A stretch of DNA of 64,000 nt from Nocardia suismassiliense (GCF_900269665.1 NZ_LT985361.1:1827448-1891447); one strand, 5' to 3'. Positions 44,433 to 53,180 are shown, counted from the stretch's first letter. Notes: generated by a model from the sequence alone, not told the origin. Program-made: numbers and translations.

Positions 44433-45385
44433 AGCTCGGGCCGATCGCCTCGCTCGGCGGCATCGCCGCCATCACCGTGCTCGGCGCGGGCTACCTGACG
44501 TTCAACGTGGTGCAGGCCGATCCGCTGGCCGAGTACACCGATGCCAGCATGGTGCTGACCAATTCGGGCGGGCTCGCTGTCGGGTCGCCGATCCTGCTCA
44601 CCGGGATCGAGGTGGGTCGGGTCAGCTCGGTGCGCAAGAGTGCCGACGGTGTCGAGGTCGGGCTGAAACTCGCCGCTGACCGCCGGGTGCCGACCGACAG
44701 CACGGTCACCATCGAGCACCTGTCCGCACTCGGCGAGCCGTACGTCGAGTTCCGGCCGAACGCCGACGGCGGACCGTACCTGCGCGACGGCCAGCAGCTG
44801 ACGACTTCGAATGTGCTTATGCCGCTGTCGATTCCGGAGGTCGCCCGGCTCGCCACCAAGACGCTGAACCAGCTCGACCCGGCCGTGGTCGGTTCGCTGG
44901 TGAGCACCGCCGAACAGTCCCTGGCCGGCACCGACGGCGCGATCCCGAATCTCGCCCGCTCCGGCGATCTGCTCGCGGCCGCCATCATGAGCCGCAATCC
45001 GCAGATCGCCTCGCTGCTCAACAGTCTGCAGAACACGGCCACCAACATGGATTGGGTAGGACCGTCTTTCAGCGCCGCCGCGCCCGAGTGGGTCCAGTTC
45101 ACCCAGGCGCTCAGCGATCTCGTCGCCCATGTCGGCCGGATGGTCGACAGCCAGCCGATCGACCAGTACACGACCGGAAACGGGATCGCCCCGTTCACCG
45201 CGAAAACGGTCGACGCGTTGCGTGAGCTCCAGCCGGAACTGAGTTCGCTGGCGCCGGTGCTGCGCCCACTCGTCGATGCGCTGGTCGCGGCCGCGCCGCG
45301 CATCGATATATCCGACCTGATCTCCCAGGCTCTCGCCGAGGTCGACGCCGATGGCGCCGTCAAGGTGCGGGTGGCCGTCAAATAG
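44429..45385 (+). CDS. mceF: Mce family protein MceF
   Basis: A 318-aa MCE protein, the last of the six: anchor IASLGGIAAITVLGAGYL, MCE domain with LAVGSPILLTGIEVGRVSSV and LSALGEPYVEFRP. The tail ends in a short amphipathic segment. The open frame extends far upstream through mceE only because of GC-rich codon shadowing; ATG 44429 overlapping the mceE stop is the real start. Confidence 0.92.
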   Translation: MKLGPIASLGGIAAITVLGAGYLTFNVVQADPLAEYTDASMVLTNSGGLAVGSPILLTGIEVGRVSSVRKSADGVEVGLKLAADRRVPTDSTVTIEHLSALGEPYVEFRPNADGGPYLRDGQQLTTSNVLMPLSIPEVARLATKTLNQLDPAVVGSLVSTAEQSLAGTDGAIPNLARSGDLLAAAIMSRNPQIASLLNSLQNTATNMDWVGPSFSAAAPEWVQFTQALSDLVAHVGRMVDSQPIDQYTTGNGIAPFTAKTVDALRELQPELSSLAPVLRPLVDALVAAAPRIDISDLISQALAEVDADGAVKVRVAVK

Positions 45386-45399
45386 GAAAGGAGGACGCG

Positions 45400-45996
45400 A
45401 TGTCGAACGACGTTGTGACCGAACCGAAGCAGGACGTCGACACCGAGGCCACGCCCGCCCCGGCGCGCGACCCGAAGACCGTCTCGATTCGCCTGTCGAC
45501 CGTCGCGGTCGCCGCGGCGCTGGTGGCGCTGACCGCCGCGACCGTGGTGTTCGGCGCGCTGTGGGCCTCGGCGCGCGGCGACCTGAGCGACCGCGACGCC
45601 GCGGCCGCCGACGACAAGCACGCCGAGCAGGTCGCCACCGATTACGCGGTCGGCGCCTCCAACATCAACTTCCAGGACGTCAACGCCTGGGTCGCCAAGC
45701 TCAAGGCCAACACCACCCCGCAGCTGGCCAACAAGTTCGACGCCACCGCGCCGAAGCTGCAGGACATCCTGGTGCCGCTGAAGTGGACCTCGACCTCGGC
45801 GCCGATCACCGCCAAGGTGATGAACACCGACAACGGGGTCTACAAGGTGAATGTCTTCCTCAATGTCACCTCGACCAGCGCGCAGACGCCCGAAGGGGCG
45901 CAGACCACGGTCACCTACACGGTGAACGTGGACCCGAACAACGGGTGGAAGGTCACCGACGTCGGCGGGATGGCGGGCGCGCTGCCCAAGCAGTGA
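45400..45996 (+). CDS. Mce-associated membrane protein
   Basis: A 198-aa Mas-type protein: an acidic N-terminus, one membrane helix (LSTVAVAAALVALTAATVVF) and an NTF2/VirB8-like extracytoplasmic domain (residues about 75-195). It begins 14 bp after mceF with a strong AGGAGG ribosome site and is the final gene of the operon. Such proteins stabilise or assist Mce complexes. Confidence 0.88.
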   Translation: MSNDVVTEPKQDVDTEATPAPARDPKTVSIRLSTVAVAAALVALTAATVVFGALWASARGDLSDRDAAAADDKHAEQVATDYAVGASNINFQDVNAWVAKLKANTTPQLANKFDATAPKLQDILVPLKWTSTSAPITAKVMNTDNGVYKVNVFLNVTSTSAQTPEGAQTTVTYTVNVDPNNGWKVTDVGGMAGALPKQ

Positions 45997-46014
45997 TCCT
46001 TGGTTATTGAAACG

Positions 46015-46051
46015 GGCCGAGTTTACCCATAGCTATTCCCAGTAAACGGCC
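46015..46051 (+). terminator. Candidate terminator of the mce operon
   Basis: GGCC-GA-GTTTAC (46015-46026) pairs with GTAAAC-GGCC (46042-46051), leaving a 2-base bulge and a 15-base loop, followed by TTTA. It lies 19 bp after the stop of the last operon gene. Confidence 0.5.
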
Positions 46052-46171
46052 TTTACCTGCATAAATGAAAATTGTCTAAAGTCGACGTTGATACAGCAAC
46101 CTTCGGGTAGCGTGCCGTGAAGATCAACATTCGTACCGGTATTTCCCTGTCCAGCAGAGAAGGCGGTTTCG

Positions 46172-46849
46172 ATGGTGACACCCGGCGGCAGTCACGAACC
46201 CGACGGTGGGCGCGGCGCCGACAACCGCGGCCTGGTGATCGCGGCTGTGATCGCCGCCGTCCTGGTGCTGGTGGTCGCGGTCGGGATGCTGCTGCGGTCG
46301 GGTGAGGGCTCGAAGGACGACAAGTCGCCGTCCACGACGACCTCCGCGCGGCCGTCGACCACCGGCCGCACCACCCCGTCGCCCACCCGGGTGAGTCCGG
46401 GACCACCGTCGCCCGTCGCCCCGCAGCCCGCGCGCAAGATCGGTGACGACTGCTCGGCGGGCGGCATCGTCGCGCAGTGGGATCTGCGCGGCGGTGAATG
46501 GGCCTGTGTTCCACAGGGGCAGAACGTGCATCGCATCGGGGACGACTGCTCGCACGACGGGATCGTCGCGCAGTGGATGCGCGGGCCGGACGGGCGTTGG
46601 GTGTGCCAGGCACAGGAGCAAGGCCCCGCTCCGGAGCCGGTGCCCGCCGACCCGGGACCACCGGCGAATCCAGGGCCGCCACCTGCTGCGCCGGAGCCAC
46701 CGCCCTCGGTTTCGGAACCACCGCCTGTTGCGCCGGAACCGCCGCCCGTTCCCGGTCCGCCGCCTCCGCCCGGTCCGCTGCCTCCGCTTCCGCCCCTCTT
46801 TCCTGGGCTCCCGCCGCCTCCGCCGGTGCCCGCCGGTGCCGACCTCTGA
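46172..46849 (+). CDS. Proline-rich membrane-anchored protein with twin Cys modules
   Basis: A 225-aa protein. Residues 20-40 are a membrane helix (LVIAAVIAAVLVLVVAVGML), followed by a Ser/Thr/Pro linker. Two copies of a roughly 30-residue module follow (IGDDCSAGGIVAQW and IGDDCSHDGIVAQW, each ending W-x-C-x-x-Q), each with two cysteines. The last 75 residues are mostly proline and fit a wall-spanning or wall-binding segment. It lies downstream of the mce operon after a likely terminator. Function unknown. Confidence 0.7.
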   Translation: MVTPGGSHEPDGGRGADNRGLVIAAVIAAVLVLVVAVGMLLRSGEGSKDDKSPSTTTSARPSTTGRTTPSPTRVSPGPPSPVAPQPARKIGDDCSAGGIVAQWDLRGGEWACVPQGQNVHRIGDDCSHDGIVAQWMRGPDGRWVCQAQEQGPAPEPVPADPGPPANPGPPPAAPEPPPSVSEPPPVAPEPPPVPGPPPPPGPLPPLPPLFPGLPPPPPVPAGADL

Positions 46850-46914
46850 CGCCGATCGGGTCTATCGAATAGGGCGACCGAAAATCGATCGACACGGCTG
46901 CGATGCTCGTTGAC

Positions 46915-47799
46915 GTGACCGTCGTGCCCGAGTTCTTCGCCACCCGCCTCGCCAACCAGGAGGGCGCACCCGCCCGTGCCTGGCTCGACCGCCTGCCCGA
47001 TCTCGCCGCGCAGTACGTCGAACGCTGGCAACTCACTTTCGACGGACCGTCCATGCACGGCTACGGCGGGCTCGTGCTGCCCGTCCGGCGCGCGGACGGC
47101 AGCGCGGCCGTGCTCAAACTCAACTATCTGACGCCCGAAACCAAGGACGAACCGGTCGCGCTGGCTGCATGGCAGGGCGACGGTGCGGTACTGCTCCTCG
47201 ACAGTGACGCCGACAACGGAGCGATGCTGCTGGAGCGTCTCGAAGCCGGACGTTCATTGCACACCGAGCCGATCGATGACGCTGTGCGCATCACCTGCGA
47301 GCTCATGCGCCGATTGGCTATCCCGGTGCCGCAAGGTATTTCGCGGAACCTGCGCGCGGAGTCGGCGGGCTGGGCGGAGGAACTGCCCAGGGAATGGGAG
47401 CGGCTCGGCGCGCCGTACCCGCGCAAGCTGCTGGACGCCGCCGTCGAGGTGTGCAGCCAGCTCGGACCCACCGCCGCCCAGCTGCTGGTGAACGAGGACC
47501 TGCACTTCGAGAACGTGCTTGCCGCACAACGAGAACCGTGGCTGGTCATCGACCCGCAGCCGCTCGCGGGCGACCCTGAATTCACCACCCTGTCCCTACT
47601 GTGGAGCCGCAGAACCGAATCCACCCTCGATGACCGCTTCGCCGCGGTAGTCGACATCGCAGGCCTCGACGCCGACCGCGCCCGAGCCTGGACCCTCGTG
47701 CAGTGCGCGCGCAACTGGCTGTGGTTCGCCGAGGACGAAGACTGTGACGACCCGGGCTACCCCTCCGTCCAGGAGATTGCGCCTTGGGCGCTGCGCTGA
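46915..47799 (+). CDS. Aminoglycoside phosphotransferase-like protein (APH(6) type)
   Basis: A 294-aa kinase-fold protein related to streptomycin/hydroxyurea phosphotransferases. The catalytic loop reads LLVNEDLHFENVL (D195, in place of the usual HGDLHxxN), and the metal-binding VIDPQPLAGDPEF (D213) is present. GTG 46915 was preferred to ATG 46903 because the same N-terminus (VPEFFA-RLA-Q) recurs in a remnant at 50841. It could confer resistance or phosphorylate another small molecule; the loop asparagine and histidine changes make the substrate uncertain. Confidence 0.8.
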   Translation: MTVVPEFFATRLANQEGAPARAWLDRLPDLAAQYVERWQLTFDGPSMHGYGGLVLPVRRADGSAAVLKLNYLTPETKDEPVALAAWQGDGAVLLLDSDADNGAMLLERLEAGRSLHTEPIDDAVRITCELMRRLAIPVPQGISRNLRAESAGWAEELPREWERLGAPYPRKLLDAAVEVCSQLGPTAAQLLVNEDLHFENVLAAQREPWLVIDPQPLAGDPEFTTLSLLWSRRTESTLDDRFAAVVDIAGLDADRARAWTLVQCARNWLWFAEDEDCDDPGYPSVQEIAPWALR

Positions 47800-47835
47800 T
47801 CGGTTTCGCCGCATGATCGCCACTGCTCGAAATCC

Positions 47836-48846
47836 CTACGCATGTGCGGTTTTTCCACCGTCTATGACAAGTTGAGCACCGGTGAGATACGGGTGTTCAG
47901 GTGAGGCGAGTGTGAGCGCGAATGCGGCGATCTCCGCTGCGGTGGCCAGGCGGCCGAGCCCTGGAACATTGCTGCCAGCCCACTGTTTCATCATCACCTG
48001 GTACACGTCGTCGGGGAGGTGCTCCAATCCCGCGGCTCGGCGCACGAATTCGGTGTCGGTGGTGCCGGGGACAAGCGCGTTGACCCGGATACCGTCCGCC
48101 GCGTAGTCGAGCGCCGCGGACTGGACCAGGCCGACCAGCCCGCGCTTGCTCGCGGTGTACGCGCCGCGCCCCGCGTCCGTGGCGAGTGCGTTACTGGAAG
48201 AGGTGACCACGATGGTGCCGCCGCCACGTCGAATCAGATGCGGTACTTGGTATTTGATCGCGAGAAAGGTGCCGCGCAAGTTGGTGTTCAGTACCCGATC
48301 GAAGTCGGCGGTGCTGTACTCGTGCAGCTTCTTCTGCACGGTGATGCCCGCGTTGTTGAACGCGACATCCAGCCCGCCATAAATTTGCGCGGCCGAGTCG
48401 ACGAAGTTCCGGACCTCGTCCTCGACCAGCACGTCGGCCCGAATATAGGTCGCTTCACCGCCTGCCGCCCGGATCTCGCGCTCCACCGCACGGCCGCGGT
48501 CCTCGCGCCGCCCGCAGAACGCCACCCGTCCGCCTTCCGCGGCGAACAAGCGGGCGGCCGCCGCGCCGATGCCCGAGGTCGCCCCGGTGATCACCACGGT
48601 TTTGCCGGCGAAGCGTCGCAACGCAGTCGGTTCGAACCGTGGCGGGTTCGAGTTCGCGCCCAGCGCAACGCCTCCGGCGAGCCCGGCGGCCGCGCCGACG
48701 GCGAGGCCGGATGCCGCCATCGTGCCGAGCAGCCGCCTGCGGCTCGGCTTCGTTTGCTGCTGCTTACCCGGTGTGGGGCGGGGTGCCTCGGTCGATCTGA
48801 ACTCGCCGCCATCGGCTACGCGGGCCGCCTCATCGTTGTTCGTCAT
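47836..48846 (-). CDS. SDR oxidoreductase with Tat signal
   Basis: A 336-aa protein whose first 66 residues carry a twin-arginine signal (SRRRLLGTMAASG followed by a Gly/Ala h-region). A classical SDR domain follows: TGATSGIG, NNAG and the YTASK active site (YxxxK), ending LTGAQLVIDGG. Most SDRs are cytoplasmic; export of a folded, cofactor-loaded SDR by Tat is unusual. ATG 48846 has GAGGG upstream. Divergent from a two-component system, which may control it. Substrate unknown. Confidence 0.85.
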   Translation of the reverse strand: MTNNDEAARVADGGEFRSTEAPRPTPGKQQQTKPSRRRLLGTMAASGLAVGAAAGLAGGVALGANSNPPRFEPTALRRFAGKTVVITGATSGIGAAAARLFAAEGGRVAFCGRREDRGRAVEREIRAAGGEATYIRADVLVEDEVRNFVDSAAQIYGGLDVAFNNAGITVQKKLHEYSTADFDRVLNTNLRGTFLAIKYQVPHLIRRGGGTIVVTSSSNALATDAGRGAYTASKRGLVGLVQSAALDYAADGIRVNALVPGTTDTEFVRRAAGLEHLPDDVYQVMMKQWAGSNVPGLGRLATAAEIAAFALTLASPEHPYLTGAQLVIDGGKTAHA

Positions 48847-48943
48847 GCCACCACCCTCTCGACCACCGAGATCCGGCGACTCCGTCCGCCGGCCCGAATA
48901 TCGGCCGCGCGGATGAGGTTGCTCCTCCGCAGGGAGGAGTCGG

Positions 48944-50167
48944 GTGGTCGTGGTGCCCGGCATGATGAAGGACGTGGTGAGTTCGGCGGAAGTGACGCGT
49001 GGCCTGGAATCATGGCTCGACGAGCGGTTTTTGCCGGTGCGGTTGTTGGTGCTGCTGGTGTCGGCGGTGGGGTGCCTGCTGTTCCTCAGCGATGCGCCCA
49101 GCACGGTCGACTGGACGATCGGGCTGCTCGCGGTGCTGGTGACCGCGGGCGGGGTGCGCTGGCCGCTGGCCACGTCGCTCGCGGTGAGCGGTCTGCTGCT
49201 GGTCGGTTTCGAGATCGGCGATACCGGTCCGGTGGTGCCCAAGGTGGCCGCTGCGGTCGCGCTGGTCGAGTTGTCGGCGCGCCGGTCCGGTTGGCAACCG
49301 TGGGTGGCCGCCTGCGCGCTGGCCTGCGCCTATCTTCTGCATCCGAGTGGTGACCTGGCTGCGAACGGGTATCGGGCGGTGGTAATGGCGGGTGCGCCGG
49401 TACTGCTCGGTGTGCTGCTGCGCACGGCACGCGAGGGCGCCGAGCATGCCCGCCGCGGGGCGCACGAGATCGCCCAGCGCCGCGACGCCGAGGTGGCCGC
49501 CGCCCGCGCCGTCGAACGCACCGCCATCGCGCGGGAACTGCACGATCTGATCGCCCACCACGTCTCCTCGACCGTGCTGCGCGTCGGCGTCGCCCGGCAC
49601 GCCATGCCCGACGCGCCGCCCGGGGCACTCGAAGTGCTCGACGACATCCACGCCAGCGGCAAGGCCACGCTCACCGACCTGCGCAGGCTGCTCGCCATCC
49701 TGCGGGATCCGGCGATGACCGGCGACTCCTTCATCGCGCCCGCCGACCTGCCCGCCGCGCTCACCGCCGTGGTGGACCGCGCCCGGCAGTCGGGCATCAC
49801 CGTGCACGCCGTGGTGACCGACGACATCGCCGAAGTCGATGCGGTGCTTGCCCTTACGCTGCTGCGGCTCACCCAGGAGGGTGTCTCGAACATCGCCAAG
49901 CACGCCGGATCCGGTGCGACAGCGCACTTGACCATCACCGTCCAGGACGGCGAGGTTCGGTTCACGTTGCGCGACAACGGTTCCGCGTCGTCATCGAGCG
50001 TGCACGTCGGTTCGGCTCCGCGCCGGCCCGCCGACGGCCACGGGCTCGGTTTGATCGGACTGCACGAGCGCGTCGAACTGCTCGGTGGCGAGTTCACCGC
50101 CGCTCGGGTCGGCCCGGAATGGGAACTCGCGGCACGTCTTCCGACCGGACGCCCGGTGCCCGCATGA
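48944..50167 (+). CDS. Two-component sensor histidine kinase (NarL/DesK type)
   Basis: A 407-aa membrane sensor. Residues 30-160 hold about five or six hydrophobic helices and no large extracellular domain. The HisKA_3 dimerisation domain has the phosphoacceptor H200 in RTAIARELHDLIAHHV. A GHKL ATPase domain follows (LTQEGVSNIAKHA, DGHGLGLIGLHER). GTG 48944 is preceded by AGGGAGGAG. Its stop overlaps the response-regulator start (ATGA). The signal is unknown; a membrane-perturbation sensor is typical for this form. Confidence 0.92.
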   Translation: MVVVPGMMKDVVSSAEVTRGLESWLDERFLPVRLLVLLVSAVGCLLFLSDAPSTVDWTIGLLAVLVTAGGVRWPLATSLAVSGLLLVGFEIGDTGPVVPKVAAAVALVELSARRSGWQPWVAACALACAYLLHPSGDLAANGYRAVVMAGAPVLLGVLLRTAREGAEHARRGAHEIAQRRDAEVAAARAVERTAIARELHDLIAHHVSSTVLRVGVARHAMPDAPPGALEVLDDIHASGKATLTDLRRLLAILRDPAMTGDSFIAPADLPAALTAVVDRARQSGITVHAVVTDDIAEVDAVLALTLLRLTQEGVSNIAKHAGSGATAHLTITVQDGEVRFTLRDNGSASSSSVHVGSAPRRPADGHGLGLIGLHERVELLGGEFTAARVGPEWELAARLPTGRPVPA

Positions 50168-50814
50168 CCATCCGCGTCCTGCTCGTCGACGACCAGCACC
50201 TGGTCCGCGCGGGCCTGCGCATGCTCTGCGAAACCGACAACGCTCTCGAGGTGGTAGGGGAGGCCGCCACCGGTAGCGACGCCGTCCGGCTAGCCGAGCA
50301 CCTGAGCCCCGACGTCGTCCTGATGGACCTCCGTATGCCCGGCATGGACGGAATCCGTGCCACCGCAGCAATTCTCGCGAGCAGACCAGCCACCCGCATC
50401 CTCGCCCTCACCACCTTCGACGACGACGACCACCTCTACCCGGCCCTCGCCGCAGGCGCCTGCGGCTTCCTCGTCAAGGACGCCTCACCCACCGACCTGC
50501 TCCACGGCATCCACCGCGCCGCCGCAGGCGACCACCCCTTCTCCCCGAACGTCCTGCGCCGCGTAGTCGACTCCGCCCTGTCAGCCCACACCACCCCACC
50601 CACCCCCGAACCCCGCACACCCCCCGGCCTGACACCCCGCGAACTAGAAGTACTGGCCTTGGTAGCCGAGGGCCTCCCCAACGCCGACATCGCCACCCAC
50701 CTGCACCTCGGCATCACCACCGTCAAAACCCACATCACCAACCTGATGGCCAAAACCGGCACCACCAACCGAGTCCAACTAGCCGTCCTCGGTGCCCGAA
50801 GTTCCCGAAATTAG
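50164..50814 (+). CDS. Two-component response regulator (NarL/LuxR family)
   Basis: A 216-aa regulator: receiver domain with the phosphoacceptor D55 (VVLMDLRMPGMDG), acidic DD at 9-10 and the conserved K in FLVKDASP. A Thr/Pro linker leads to a LuxR HTH (LTPRELEVLALVAEGLPNAD, TVKTHITNLMAK). Translationally coupled to the histidine kinase. Codon use late in this gene shifts to a more C-rich pattern. Confidence 0.93.
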   Translation: MTIRVLLVDDQHLVRAGLRMLCETDNALEVVGEAATGSDAVRLAEHLSPDVVLMDLRMPGMDGIRATAAILASRPATRILALTTFDDDDHLYPALAAGACGFLVKDASPTDLLHGIHRAAAGDHPFSPNVLRRVVDSALSAHTTPPTPEPRTPPGLTPRELEVLALVAEGLPNADIATHLHLGITTVKTHITNLMAKTGTTNRVQLAVLGARSSRN

Positions 50815-50817
50815 CTG

Positions 50818-50999
50818 GACACGGCTGAGACGCTCGAAGGGTGAGCATTGTTCCGGAGTTTTTCGCTGAACGCCTCGCCAGGCAGGCGGGGGAGCGGGGG
50901 CGGACAGGAGCGTACGAGGCTGCTCGTGCGGAGGACGACGTCGGCGATGTCGTTGCGCGAGGTACTGCGCCGTCTCGAGTCCTGTGCCATGCGGCGTAA
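50818..50999 (+). pseudogene. N-terminal remnant of an APH-like gene
   Basis: From GTG 50841 the frame reads VSIVPEFFAERLARQ, matching the start of the phosphotransferase at 46915 (VTVVPEFFATRLANQ). The upstream GACACGGCTG-GA-GCTCG (50818-50836) also matches 46891-46909. After about 15 residues similarity stops, and the frame ends at 50999 (52 aa). The rest of the gene is missing; up to 51141 nothing else is recognisable on this strand. A degraded second copy is the best reading, though a short unrelated ORF cannot be excluded. Confidence 0.5.
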
Positions 51000-51141
51000 T
51001 TGGGCACGGCGAACCGTTCGGCCGGCGCATGCGCCGTGGCGGGATCGGATGCGGGCGAAAACGACGGTGACCGCACCGCCCGGACGATCGCCTGGTCGCA
51101 GGTGGGGTCGGCGGTGGAGATTCCGCTGACTCCGTGTGCGG

Positions 51142-51522
51142 TCAGTGGGGGTGTTGGGCGGCGTACCTGGCGCGTTCGAGGGCGCGGCGGCGCATGCGTT
51201 CCGGGTTCTCGAGGTCGGCGGGGAGTCCGTGCTTCGCGAGGCGGTGGGCGCGGTTCATCGGCATGAACGCCGCTGTGTAGAACAGGGCCAGGAGCATGGC
51301 GAGTAGGACCATGGCGCCGCGTAGCCAGAGTTCGCCGGGGAAGAGCAGGAAGACAACGAACAGTGGGGTGAACGGGACCATGCCGCGCAGGATGTGGCGG
51401 GCGGTGGCGTATTTGCCGGTGAGGTCGTTGCGCACCCAGTCGATCATCGAATCGGGCAGGCGGCGGCCGAAGACGTAGCCGATCCACTGGATCGGGTTGG
51501 GCCGCTGCGTTTTTCGGGACAT
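51142..51522 (-). CDS. DUF5313-like small membrane protein
   Basis: A 126-aa protein: an N-terminal segment with RPNPIQWIGYVFGRRLPDSM, then WVRNDLTGKYATARHILRG, two membrane helices (FVVFLLFPGELWLRGAMVLL and AMLLALFYTAAFM) and a basic tail (MRRRALERARYA). The pattern resembles the actinobacterial DUF5313 family of unknown function. It follows the OhrR-like gene by 26 bp on the same strand, so both may share the promoter with the GTTAAC repeats. Confidence 0.75.
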   Translation of the reverse strand: MSRKTQRPNPIQWIGYVFGRRLPDSMIDWVRNDLTGKYATARHILRGMVPFTPLFVVFLLFPGELWLRGAMVLLAMLLALFYTAAFMPMNRAHRLAKHGLPADLENPERMRRRALERARYAAQHPH

Positions 51523-51548
51523 GCGCGAACTCCTCGCAGGTATCGGGT

Positions 51549-51989
51549 CTAGACCGCCGTGGATCGGCGTGCGGCCTCGTTGACGCGGGTGAGCACTTCG
51601 CGGAGCTCCTCGAGGTCGGCCAGCGTGACGCCGAGTCGCTCGACCACCGCGGGCGGGATCTTTTCGGCCTGCTTGCGCAGTGCGACACCCGCCGGAGTCA
51701 GGTTCACGACCAGGTTGCGCTCGTTGCGACTGTCGCGCTCGCGGGTGATCAGCCCGGCGCTCTGCAACCGCTTGAGCAGCGGCGACAGTGTCGGCGAGTC
51801 CAACTGGATGGCCTCGGCGATCGCCTTGACCGACATCGGCGCCTCGCCCCACAGCGCCAGCATCACCAGATACTGCGGATGGGTCAGGCCGAGCGGCTCC
51901 AGCAGTGGCCGATACACGCCGAGCACCGCGCGATTGGCTACTGCCAACGCGAAGCACACCTGCCGGTCGAGTTGCAGCGGATCGTCCAT
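51549..51989 (-). CDS. OhrR-like MarR family regulator
   Basis: A 146-aa MarR-family regulator with the layout of the organic-peroxide sensor OhrR: LDRQVCFALAVANRAVLGVY carries the reactive cysteine C12 at the expected place, followed by LGLTHPQYLVMLALW and a winged helix (LDSPTLSPLLKRLQSAGLIT, wing with RDSRNERN). Oxidation of the cysteine would release DNA. No ohr peroxidase gene is adjacent. AGGAGG ribosome site. Two GTTAAC boxes lie upstream. Confidence 0.85.
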   Translation of the reverse strand: MDDPLQLDRQVCFALAVANRAVLGVYRPLLEPLGLTHPQYLVMLALWGEAPMSVKAIAEAIQLDSPTLSPLLKRLQSAGLITRERDSRNERNLVVNLTPAGVALRKQAEKIPPAVVERLGVTLADLEELREVLTRVNEAARRSTAV

Positions 51990-52016
51990 CTGTCCTCCTG
52001 TCGCACCGCCGTCAAT

Positions 52017-52037
52017 GTTAACGTACTAACAGTTAAC
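52017..52037. promoter_or_regulatory. Paired GTTAAC boxes upstream of ohrR-like gene
   Basis: GTTAAC at 52017-52022 and 52032-52037 gives the inverted repeat TTAAC-N9-GTTAA, located 28-48 bp upstream of the regulator start and before the rightward DUF418 gene. MarR/OhrR operators are AT-rich inverted repeats of this size. Confidence 0.5.
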
Positions 52038-52109
52038 GCACGAAGTGTGTGCGCGACATCTCGTCGGAGAAGCGTGGTTGTGCCGCGGGCGATGGTTAGT
52101 TTGAGATGC

Positions 52110-53105
52110 ATGCAGAACGACACAGGTCGCATCCACGAGCTCGACGCCGTGCGCGGATTCGCCCTGTGCGGCATCCTGGTCGTCAACATCTGGCAGATCA
52201 CCGGCATGACCGCGGTGCGCGCGCCCGGCGAGATGGTCCCGCTGCGGCACCTGCTGTCGGTGCTGTTCGAAGGCCGCTTCTTCCCGATCTTCTCGTTCCT
52301 GTTCGGACTGAGCTTCGCGTTGTTCCTGGACAGCGCGGCCCAGCGCACCGATCACCCGAAGCTGGTGCTGATCCGCCGCCTCATTGCGCTGGGCCTGCTC
52401 GGTCTGCTCCATCACCAGTTCCAGCCCGGCGAGGCGCTATTGCCTTACGCCATCGTCGGATTGGTGATCCTGCTGCCCGCCACCAGCCTGCCGAACTGGG
52501 CGGTACTGCTACTCGGCCTCGTCGGAACAGTAGGTGTCGCCGTGGTGCTCAGCGGTGGATTCGGCCTGGTCCCCGGCCTTTTCCTGCTCGGCCTGGCCAC
52601 CGCCCGTTACGGCATCCCACACACCCTCGACGACCGCGGCTGGCAACTAGCCGCCGTCTTCGCCCTGGCTTTACCTGCTGCGGTAGTTGCCGGCATCTGG
52701 GAGTACCGCACCCCCTACCTCAACCTCTTGGCCACCAGCGCACCCGCTGTCGCCGGCCTACTCGGCGCACTCACCTACCTGACCGGTCTACTCCTGTTGC
52801 TACGCACCGAAACCGGCGCCATCCTCTCCGAGGTACTCGAACCCATGGGCCGAATGGCCTTGACCAACTACATTTCCGCCACCGTCCTGATCCTGCTGGC
52901 CGAACCCCGCCTAGCTCTCGCAGGCTCCGCCAAGTACGGCCTCCTCCTAGGCCTGGCCGCCGCGATCATCGCCCTGCAAGCCCTCGTCAGCTGGACCTGG
53001 CTGAAGATATTCCGCTACGGCCCCCTCGAATGGCTCTGGCGCTGCGTCACTTGGTGGGAGTTGGTCCCCGTCCGCCGGGTTCCGGAACCTGCCCGACGCT
53101 GGTGA
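52110..53105 (+). CDS. DUF418/YeiB-like membrane protein
   Basis: A 331-aa membrane protein with about nine helices. It begins RIHELDAVRGFALCGILVVN, the signature of the DUF418/YeiB group, and has FFPIFSFLFGLSFALFLD and the later MALTNYISATVLILL. Function in the family is unknown, with possible links to envelope acylation. ATG 52110 was chosen; ATG 52092 would add six residues. It is divergent from the OhrR-like regulator and may be under its control. Confidence 0.82.
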   Translation: MQNDTGRIHELDAVRGFALCGILVVNIWQITGMTAVRAPGEMVPLRHLLSVLFEGRFFPIFSFLFGLSFALFLDSAAQRTDHPKLVLIRRLIALGLLGLLHHQFQPGEALLPYAIVGLVILLPATSLPNWAVLLLGLVGTVGVAVVLSGGFGLVPGLFLLGLATARYGIPHTLDDRGWQLAAVFALALPAAVVAGIWEYRTPYLNLLATSAPAVAGLLGALTYLTGLLLLLRTETGAILSEVLEPMGRMALTNYISATVLILLAEPRLALAGSAKYGLLLGLAAAIIALQALVSWTWLKIFRYGPLEWLWRCVTWWELVPVRRVPEPARRW

Positions 53106-53180
53106 AGCCTCAGGCCGCTCCAGCTCCGGTCCGGCGCGGCGGACGAGCAAAGCTGGGGTGGCATCGCAGACTGGTCGGTC

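Noticed and set aside
51000..51141. Possible C-terminal part of the APH remnant (frame reading IAWSQVGSAVEIPLT)
   Set aside because: The similarity to the end of the intact phosphotransferase is too weak and short to support.
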